From NCBI RefSeq assembly GCF_905404315.1, contig NC_066309.1, forward strand, positions 5,766,001 through 5,830,000: a stretch of 64,000 bases of DNA, given 5' to 3'. How positions within the stretch are numbered: the stretch's first letter is position 1; each line of letters starts with the position of its first letter. The notes beneath the pieces are model-generated. The model worked only from the letters and a program-made list of their open reading frames with translations. It did no database searches and had not been told where the DNA came from. The position numbers and the translations under genes were made by a program. The stretch comes from Leptidea sinapis. Its lineage: Eukaryota; Arthropoda; Insecta; Lepidoptera; Pieridae. Of the stretch, positions 57,001 to 64,000 are shown one piece after another.

Positions 57001-58521
57001 ACTGGCAGTGTACTGTCATAATATTTATATCACTAAACTTTTCTCTCAATGAATCCCTTGAACACATTTTATAGACTGCTTGAATCGATGTTAAGTGATC
57101 ACCACCACCCACATTCTTGCAACACCAAAGGAACCACAGGAGCATTGCCAGCCTTTAAGACAATTCTTCTCCTATTTTTTTTAAGGTACCCATGTCATAT
57201 TGTCCTGGAAGCACTGCACAAGGAAGCTCATTCCACAGGTTGGTTATATGTGGACGAAAGTTCCTTAAAAACCACACTGTGGAGGAACACACTCATCATA
57301 TTAAATATGGTAGAAGACACAATGAAGCGACATCTCTATGCAACACCTAGTGATCTAGCCATTCACATAGCACAGGGTGCCCGTTTTAGTTACCTTGACC
57401 AATAGAGAATTGTATTCAATAGTTTAGACAAATAATAAAAAAAACACTTTACATTCTCGCCATTTTCTACACCACAGCCACAAACAATAATGTCATACTT
57501 TAACAACAAACAAGGTAAGGACTGGTTGCAAATTTACTTTTGCCATTATTTTACTTCAAATTCTCTATGACCAAAGGTGTATCTGTTCAATCATAATCTA
57601 AATTATTGCGCTTTTAAAAAAAAATCTTGCTTAATACTAAATTATTAACAAACATATAGATGTAGGCATATTTCTTAATATAACAGTGCATATACCCTGC
57701 CATAATTTATTTATTTGAATATCATATTCATTCCAGTCTTTTAATATCCAGAACAATTGACTTTCTGAGTCACAATATAATATTATCATTTTGAGTGTCT
57801 AGACTAAAGTGTATTAAGTAATATAACTATAATCGAATATGAATATTTATACTTGTTTTAAGATTTACTATTGGAAGAATTTGTATAAAACAAGAAGTGA
57901 ATGCTGATGGAAGTTGATAATAACTATTTTTGAACAGTTTCCTGCTATTCCAGAAATCATTGGCATTGAAAACTTGTCCAAAAAGCTACAGCCACTACTG
58001 TACCAGGCTCAGAACTTTGATGTAGACCTGGGTTACATCTGTGTTTTTTTATAAGTGGTTGCAAATAATATATTAAATAATAGGAGTACTACTCACGTCA
58101 TGTCTCTCTTGATGACAAAATGCTGCTTACTAACATTTTTAATAATATTATCCTTTATATTGTCTTTCTTCACAATAAATGAGCAACTAAGCGCTCTTCC
58201 GAGAGTAAATTCAGATTGCATGAGATCTGAAACAGTTTTACGTTTATGGAAGTAGGAAGAGAGAAGATAGGTAGTTTGAAAAAGCGAGTCACTAATAAGC
58301 GCAAGCAGTATTTAATTTTCACAAATATACATACCACAATAGTCTGCTTTAGTGGTGTCATTTTTCTTCCAAATATTTGTTGTATAAAGACGTCCCCAAA
58401 TATTAGGAATTATAGACGGAATTGTATTTTGACTCCATTCAACTTGGGAATTTTGTGTTTGAGTTTGAGTATTCTCACAGTCGTTAACAAACTCATCGTA
58501 CATTTTCGCATTTAATTTCAA
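48003..58521 (-). CDS. lok: Checkpoint kinase CHK2 (loki), complete, nine exons
   Basis: The exons are 58335-58521, 58097-58226, 53792-53928, 53572-53699, 52795-52920, 52459-52662, 50849-51060, 48732-48933 and 48003-48269; they join in frame to 530 residues. The N-terminus has an SQ/TQ cluster (residues 18-31: TQ three times, SQ twice), the target of ATM/ATR. The FHA domain has G72-R73, S95, H98 and NGTYING (120-126), which bind phosphothreonine. The kinase domain has P-loop GQGACG (181-186), K203, HRDLKPEN (300-307), DFG (323-325) and APE (347-349), all catalytic residues present. The C-terminal tail has a basic VPKKLK nuclear signal. CHK2 relays DNA double-strand breaks to cell-cycle arrest, p53 and apoptosis. 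The start is the first ATG at 58521; an ATG six codons later is possible. Introns hold LINE insertions. Confidence 0.95.
48270..50848 (-). other. lok introns 7 and 8 region with an RTE-like LINE (+ strand)
   Basis: Apart from exon 48732-48933 this stretch is intronic. The LINE pieces described at 49270-50600 occupy most of intron 7 (48934-50848). The rest is AT-rich with no signal. Confidence 0.6.
49270..50600 (+). pseudogene. 5' part of an RTE-like LINE (ORF1 remnant and AP endonuclease)
   Basis: The first block (49277-49477) encodes WGKNDIEMVRRIGRKGDDKG and PIIATFTTFEKDF, like the small first-ORF protein of lepidopteran RTE-type elements. The second (about 49975-50560) encodes ATLNVRSL, DIIGISEVRRAGF, then QAYAPTEKAKKLQMQIFYND, GDIMNAKIGKT and SRNKRGQMFIEFCLQ. 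This is the apurinic endonuclease domain in motif order, with frameshifts. The reverse transcriptase part is absent. Confidence 0.75.
51061..52458 (-). other. lok intron 6
   Basis: Bounded by CTGAAA|GTATGT and ATTTTAG|CC. The sequence is mixed; no exon or repeat that I recognise. Confidence 0.6.
53170..53420 (+). pseudogene. C-terminal fragment of an RTE-like LINE in lok intron 4
   Basis: The + strand encodes KWIGHILRYKRDKWTKKVIE with W, then NKIRRGRLLFKRWEND, matching the GHxxRxxDxRWTKxVxEW..GRPxxRWxDD tail. It ends at an ATTATTATT microsatellite (53461-53475). Confidence 0.7.
53958..56102 (+). mobile_element. R1-like LINE, 5'-truncated, with 13-bp target duplication
   Basis: The element (53971-56089) is flanked by direct copies of CATGGGCATGACA (53958-53970 and 56090-56102). 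Its tail is made of ATACC/CCATA units rather than poly(A). The reverse transcriptase/RNase H frame is nearly intact. It lies in lok intron 2, antisense to the gene. The perfect duplication points to a recent insertion. Confidence 0.85.
53971..55979 (+). pseudogene. R1-like LINE ORF2 fragment: reverse transcriptase and RNase H
   Basis: An in-frame stop (TAA at about 54130) separates a short upstream part (HDNQHAYTQGRSTESALY, RT block) from a 574-codon ORF starting at 54255. That ORF has AQGGVLSPLLWNLVVDEL (RT block 4), VGYADDLAI (catalytic YADD), KYLGVILDSKLLW, an RNase H domain with IYTDGSKM, ECVAIKEA, FLSDSMAVLTAL and WIKGHSGSLGNDAADELA, and a C-terminal CRGCLTEDETVAHVILEC. The endonuclease and first ORF are missing, so it cannot move on its own. 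Confidence 0.9.
56585..57065 (-). pseudogene. 3' part of a Jockey-like LINE in lok intron 2
   Basis: The minus strand encodes SLREKFSDINIMTVHCQYIY, then RNKHKLAIPSTRLRKI, then KAYYSVKDYLNDKDSWN and a stop, followed by a 3' UTR that ends in a TTTTTTTGACTTTGAC tail. This is the C-terminal tail of the family also present at 17570 and 59290-60010. Confidence 0.75.
57085..57340 (+). repeat. Common lepidopteran repeat, longest copy in the window
   Basis: It contains TTAAGTGATCACCACCACCC, CTTGCAACACCAAAGGAACC, GGTACCCATGTCATATTG, AGCTCATTCCACAGG and ACACTGTGGAGGA. Pieces occur at 20840, 29200 and 47780. Class not assigned. Confidence 0.6.
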
Positions 58522-58904
58522 AAAGTCTTAAAATGGATATTAATGGTAAAAGGAAAGAATTATAAAAATAAAACTAAAAAGTTTTGCTGTTGCTTTCAAG
58601 TTTCAGCGCATTTCAGCGAATTTGTAATTTTGTAATGAAAATTCATTTGACAAATGACAGTTGACAAATACAAATGAAATATTTTTTTTTATTTTCTGAG
58701 TTCTGACTGGGTAGGTTGGTAACTAAGACTTTAAGTCTTATTGTTTTTGCTTTTCTATTGTATTTTTTTTTGTTTACACTGTAAAATTCACTCCATTCTA
58801 TATTACTGGAAGTTAACTGTTATTATTTTTTTTCTTATGGGTTTATAGCTCCTTTTACATTTCAATGGGGGCAAGTAGTTGAGTCACAAGGAGAAACGTT
58901 ATAA
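58522..58904 (-). promoter_or_regulatory. lok upstream region
   Basis: AT-rich sequence between the lok start and the neighbouring LINE tail. It should contain the lok promoter and 5' UTR; no TATA box or clear initiator was identified. Confidence 0.3.
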
Positions 58905-60010
58905 TTATTATTATTCAAATAGCAATTTAAAATATTTTTATTTGTTATAAAATCGCTAATTGAACGTTAAGTACAACCATTCAAAAAAGTGTAACTCAGA
59001 CTTGAGAAAAACGGGCGCAAGAAACTCAGCGGGCTTTTTTAAAGAAAATTATGGGTTGCAATGAAATACAGTACAAAATCGTCAAAGAAACTGTGTTCGT
59101 TCCATTCCCAGTATATGGTATCATTAAGTAAAACATCGCCCAATAAAAGAATGACTAACTCGACTTAACTGGGTAGTAGGCATAACAAGTTTATGTTTGT
59201 TCCTCGTATTAAAATTAAGATTTGTCGAAGTTTCTAGCAAATTCCTTAATGTGCGTAGAAACAAACAGAACATTATTAAGAATATATTAAGATGCAACGG
59301 TCAAATGTTTATTTCTTGAATTTTTTCTCAAAATGATTCTTTAGGACATACGTTATAAATAGAGTGAAAAGCCCTCTTCAGCAGCACAGAGATGGTATTA
59401 ATATCGGCTGCACTGTCCCATAACAATATACCACAGGAAATAATACAATGTAAACATTTAAAGTAAACTAGTCGCGCTGTATCTTTGTCAGTTAATTGTC
59501 CAATCTTCTTAACCGCGTATTCTGCAGCACTAAATCTATCAGCCAATCCTTCAATATGGGGGCCCCATTTTGGACTGAAGAGTCTTGCCTAGAAATATAG
59601 ACGATTCAAACGGTTTTACTACCTCTCCGTTTAATAAAATACTCGCATCTGCACTTTTGATATTTGGCGCTATAAATTTAATTAATAAAGTTTTATGACA
59701 ATTTAACAATGAGATATTGGTGGTACACGATATATAAACCAGTACACGATGTCAGATAGAGCATTGTTTACTTCGTCATATAAAACTTGGCTTCTTTTCA
59801 ATTTGAGTATGAGTGAAGTGTCATCGGCAAACAACTACTACTACCTTGTGCTTTTTTTTTCTACAAGGCTATCTAGGTCATTTATGTATATTAGGAAGAG
59901 GAACAGTTCAAGAATAGACCCTTGTGGTACCACCATACCAAGAGGAGTCCCAGGCGATCTCCTGCCATTTATTATTAGGGAAAAGAGCACTTAAATCTGT
60001 ACATGTATTG
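58905..60010 (-). mobile_element. Jockey-like LINE, 5'-truncated and decayed
   Basis: Right to left the minus strand shows GMVVPQGSIL (59925-59955), LFADDTSLIL (59800-59840), then the better preserved GQLTDKDTARLVYFKCLHCI and ILLWDSAADINTISVLLKRA (59328-59546). It is followed by a 3' UTR (58905-59290) that matches the repeat at 18130-18690. Multiple frameshifts are present. Confidence 0.75.
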
Positions 60011-60019
60011 TACCCTCTA

Positions 60020-61372
60020 CATGTGCTCGGACGCACGCCCTAATGATAACCAACTAACATTGTGATGAGGTAGTTGGGCAACGCTTAGATAATTTTTTCA
60101 AAATCCACATGGACCGGATTTATCGAGGCCTATTCTTGCCAAGTGACAAGAAAAGTTTGCAGTGCGAGAGGAAGCCTGTGACGGTTCGTAACTGGCACCT
60201 GGTTAGGTTTATGCAAAGCTTTGACCGCCTCAGAGCAGCTTAGCCTGCTGATGTCATTGTATCCCGGTAGCCAAACCAGACTGATTTTGTTACATTCGGA
60301 TAATTGGTCTAATTTAATATTCCACTCCCACACAGATTTGAGGTTATTGTGTAAATACCTTGTGTAGACCTTGTCAGTCTGATATTATTGCAATGTTCCG
60401 TGACCTTATAGTTCCCATCAAGGTGAAATATGGTGGTCCTTTTGCCTTAGGCTTGATATTGTTTGATTTTAGGTCCTAACACTGCAGCTCCAGTACCAGC
60501 TTCGATTCTGGAGGCATCCGGAAGTCATGATCGTGTGTTTTTCAAGGTTTAATGTGGTCTTTCAGAAATATTTCTCGATGCATGTGATGAGTTCTGCTTT
60601 ACGATCAAAACAGAATTTTGGAGGGATTCTGTCCTGCGGTAAAAACAAGAGATGCGAGGCCGATTCCAGAGTTATCAGGTCTCGCCAGCTTGCACTAACG
60701 CTAATTTTAATACCACTATTCTTTATTAATATCGAATAAAATCTAATTATCGCTTTCGTTGATGATGACACAACCGCTATCTCCCGAAAGCTGATCCCTG
60801 GATAGCTGGGAGATCTTATACCACCTCCATGGCTGTAGTAGTAGAAGATAATATGGCGCCGGTGATACAAACACAGACTAATCTTTGCAGTTTATTAAGG
60901 TTTAGTTTAACTTCTTGTCTGCTACATTTGATATCTTACTTGCCCACGCCATACAGCCATATGTGATGATAGGCCTAGCCACTAGTGAATACAATCCTTC
61001 AAGGATTTTAGGGGACCACCCCTAATTACTTCCCGCTCTATGTTTGTAAATCATAAGTGCCCGAGTGACTTTACTCGATACCTCCTGCACGTGCTTGCGG
61101 AAAATAAGTTTTCCGATCTAAGGTGATGCCTAGATACTTAACTTCCGTCTTCCATTCTAACGGTATTCCGTTCGCAGTAATGGACTTGAAGTTGGTTTTC
61201 CTTTTTAGGGTGAGGGGTATTAGGCTACAATGCAAGTTTTAGTGACATTCAACTTCAGGACTACAGACTTGCACCACTTAACTACTATTGAGAGAGCGCT
61301 CTGCAATAGTTCGCATAGTGTACTGTCTACTTTACCCCTAACCACAATAACGATATCATCTGTATAACCAAT
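60020..61372 (-). pseudogene. R1-like LINE reverse transcriptase/RNase H, decayed
   Basis: From right to left the minus strand encodes GYTDDIVIVVRG (catalytic block, 61335-61370), a segment like SKILEGLYSLVARPIITYG and CMAW (60950-61010), LQRLVCVC, and an RNase H piece WNIKLDQLSECNKISLVWLPGYNDI (60230-60333, shown here in two overlapping parts of one frame). Several stops break it. It is truncated at the right exactly where a transposase fragment begins. Confidence 0.7.
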
Positions 61373-61619
61373 GCTAACAATTGAGCATAGTCACGAAGTA
61401 ATTCGGCTGCCAATGTATCACTGCCAACATAATCCTATTGAATTGGTATGGGCACAAGTAAAAGGCGAAGTAGCATCAAAACACAATACTTTCAAAATAG
61501 CAGACGTCGATATCCTTTTACGTGAAGCTATTGGGAATATATCCAAAGAGGAATGGGTAAATCAGAGAATACAGCCTCTGATAATAAATTTACATGAAGA
61601 TGACAGCGACAGCTGCTAA
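61371..61619 (+). pseudogene. DDE transposase C-terminal fragment (Tc1/IS630-like)
   Basis: This 82-codon frame contains HEVIRLPMYHCQHNPIELVW, the third catalytic-residue region of DDE-superfamily endonucleases (RLPPYxxxLNPIExxW). Next come AQVKGEVASKH and a helical tail ending in an acidic EDDSDS. The N-terminal catalytic residues are missing because a LINE sequence abuts its left side. A downstream AATAAA-like AT-rich region follows. Confidence 0.75.
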
Positions 61620-61659
61620 GACGATGACATAGACGTAGATTAATATTTTAAGCTGATCT

Positions 61660-63390
61660 TTGATTCTGTTTAAAATTTGTTATATGTATACTTAACTATA
61701 TTAATTTAAGTTGTATAACATTTAATATATTGTAAAAGCAGATATTAAAAATACACCTTAAAAATATTTTGCATTATTTCGTTAACCTTTCTTTAATTAC
61801 CTGCTAATGACTATCGACAAATCCCTTCCTTGTTGCACACAACACTAGCAGTGTGAACGAGAGTTCCGATATGCCAATAAGTGTGAGCGAGAGATCTGAT
61901 AAAAATGATTTATCACTCAGTTCGCACGTTTTTTATGGCCCAACTATAGCTTTTTAGCTGATCGGAGCATTTAGATTGCTATCAACGATGGATTATCCCA
62001 CTTAAAACCCGTAAACAATTCTGGATATTCATGAGGTATCGCTGTAATCAGCGACATTCATCGGTAGCAGCCTAGTGCCGATATGTTTCGCATAGGTTAG
62101 TGTAAGAACCGGAGTATTTTTTCTCGATATCGCTTTCTCTTTCGCTCTCTCGCTCCATGGCTATGTGCTTCATGCTACGTTCACCCTTTCCCGCCTTTCT
62201 CAATCGGTCTGAATAACTCTCTTTCTTCTTGGACAAAACCTTCCCGATCACAAAAATTTTTCCTGCGCGCAAAGAAGTTTCACTTCAAAATACCTAGTTG
62301 TAAGCCTAGTTGTGTACTCTTGTATGCCGTTTTTAATCGCATGTTCTCGCTCTATCTATATCTCTATCGGCTGTCGATCCGCACACGGCAATTGAGTCCA
62401 AATGCGTCGCTCTGTGTAATTCGTTATAATATAGGTACTATCTATCGATGTATCAAAATTTGGAGAATTTTCCTCTATACTTATAAAGCTTCGCTTTCGG
62501 GCATCCTACGGTGCACTGTTTTTCTGTGGTTATCTTAAATCTAAGCTTTACAACAATAAACCATCGTCTTTGGCGCAATTAAAAGAAAATATTCACAACG
62601 AAATCGCAGAGGTAGGTATAAGATAACCGTAATACAAATGAATCTGATCGTATTTTTATAACTCCTTTTGGCTGTTGAAAAAAACGAGTTAACTTACTAA
62701 TGAACCAGTTTCAATTGTTTTTTTTTTTGTTGAAACGAAGGTATTATGGGATTTATTCCAAAGTTTTAATTAACGGGAAATCACGTGCCCCTGACACGTG
62801 CCGTCTCCGTCGCTATTTCTTTTTATTGATAGACAGTTAATGATACGTAACAGATTAAATTTTTAAAATAGGGTTCCAATAGAATGGCTATATTCGCTGG
62901 GCGACTGTTTAAGTATCAGGCATATCGTGTTTATAGTTTGATTCGTGTAAGTTTTTCAACTTTAAAACACGTCTTGATCAAAAACCATGTCGCAAGACTC
63001 TCACTATGTACGTAGTAGTTAGTTCTAAGTAAAACTAGATCTTACTAACTATACTAACTAGATATTAGGTATATATACTATTTACAACTTATGGAAGTAT
63101 CTTACTCGAAATTTTCTATTTATGGTTTTTAGATTCTAGGCTTTTTAAGATTAGATTTTCTGAAGATTACCCTATATTTGAACGTAGAAATAACTTTTAG
63201 TTCATGGTAACTATGCCGTTATTAGTAATATGTGAAAATATATCTAAAAGTAACAATATATTACTATGACGAGCGTTTACCTTACTGTTACGAGGTCGCC
63301 TTCATCTATTACATCATTACATATTGATCAATAATTATTCAATTATAACATTTATCAGCATAAAACACGCTATTTTCACTTTTTTTATTT
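61660..63390. other. No gene seen
   Basis: AT-rich intergenic DNA. Short frames at 62072-62272 (-) and 62320-62538 (+) have no recognisable motif. A CT-rich stretch lies at 62120-62160. Confidence 0.45.
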
Positions 63391-63398
63391 GAAAATAA

Positions 63399-63709
63399 GG
63401 GACGAGACGAGCAGGACGTTCAGCTGATGGTAATTGATACGCCCTGCCCATTACAATGCAGTGCCGCTCAGGATTCTTGAAAAACCCCAAAGCCTCTGAG
63501 CGGCATTACAACTGCGCTCGTCACCTTGAGACTCATTTGAAAAGTAATGTTAAGTCTCATTTGAACAATAATTTCACTAGCTACGGCACCCTTCAGATCG
63601 AATAATGACAGACAGTAATGCTTACACATTACTGCTTCACAGCAGAAATAGGCGCAGTTGTGGTACCCATAATCTAGCCGGCATCCTGTGCAAAGGAGTC
63701 TCCCACTGG
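63399..63709 (+). repeat. Interspersed ~300-bp hairpin repeat, full length
   Basis: It runs from GGGACGAGACGAGCAGGACG to GGAGTCTCCCACTGG with a clear internal hairpin (GTGCCGCTCAGGATTCTTG and CTCTGAGCGGCA) and a small local duplication (GAGACTCATTTGAAAAGTAA then AAGTCTCATTTGAAC). Confidence 0.85.
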
Positions 63710-64000
63710 TATGGTTATTATCACTGGTGGAGTAAGATTGATAAAGTAGGTTGAGTTAAATAATATGAAATCAAGGAATCATTAAGATAAGTATAAAATA
63801 GTGATGGAAAAAAATATGACACAAGGAATTCTCTAACCTACTCCCGTTATACATATAATGTTTAATGTTTATAAGTTAATCAATTCATATAACATTTGAT
63901 TATTTCATATTGTAAATTATATTAATATGTTTATGTTATGTACATTTGATCGCTAACTAATCTGCTTGAAAACGAAGCTAATGAATGTCTACTTATAATA
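63710..64000. other. No gene seen
   Basis: AT-rich sequence to the window end without a supported feature. Confidence 0.4.

Noticed and set aside
1..64000. CRISPR arrays, rRNA, tRNA
   Set aside because: No regularly spaced repeats, rRNA-like segments or convincing cloverleafs were seen; the genome is eukaryotic.

Overview
The window looks like the nuclear genome of a moth or butterfly (Lepidoptera). Two host genes are split into short exons with GT..AG introns, the intergenic DNA is AT-rich, and the same interspersed repeats recur on both strands: Helitron-like elements that begin TC, end CTAG and sit between A and T; a roughly 300-bp hairpin-bearing repeat; Jockey-, R1- and RTE-like LINE pieces; mariner debris; and MITEs flanked by TTA or TAA. 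The species cannot be told from sequence alone.

Layout. Positions 1 to about 8340 are the right-hand part of a Polinton/Maverick, a large virus-like self-replicating transposon. It carries a retroviral-type integrase (cut by the window edge), two small conserved-looking proteins, a packaging ATPase, a protein-primed family B DNA polymerase, an unrecognised basic protein and an adenain-like cysteine protease. All visible reading frames are open, and at least two genes contain short introns. Capsid genes are not seen and may lie left of position 1. From about 8.3 to 33.6 kb no host coding exon was recognised. This stretch is nested transposon debris, including a 1,071-bp foldback element, several MITEs, ten Helitron-like copies and two decayed reverse transcriptases. 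A GC-rich segment at 27.1-27.35 kb is a possible promoter.

From 33,641 to 45,833 (+) lie the exons of a spinster (Spns-type) major facilitator transporter, missing only its N-terminal exon or exons. Its fifth visible coding position is occupied by two tandem exons of equal length (262 nt) and equal phase. Only one can be used per transcript without shifting the frame. From 58,521 down to 48,003 (-) lies a complete nine-exon gene for the checkpoint kinase CHK2 (loki), giving a 530-residue protein with SQ/TQ cluster, FHA domain and Ser/Thr kinase domain. The two genes converge, with their 3' ends about 2 kb apart. Introns of both hold LINE fragments. One LINE in lok intron 2 still has a 13-bp target duplication and ends 42 bp from a splice acceptor.

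From 58.9 to 64 kb are further LINE pieces, a DDE transposase fragment and one more copy of the 300-bp repeat. No tRNA, rRNA or CRISPR was recognised. All exon boundaries were placed by hand from splice consensus, reading-frame continuity and family resemblance; no transcript data or database search was available.
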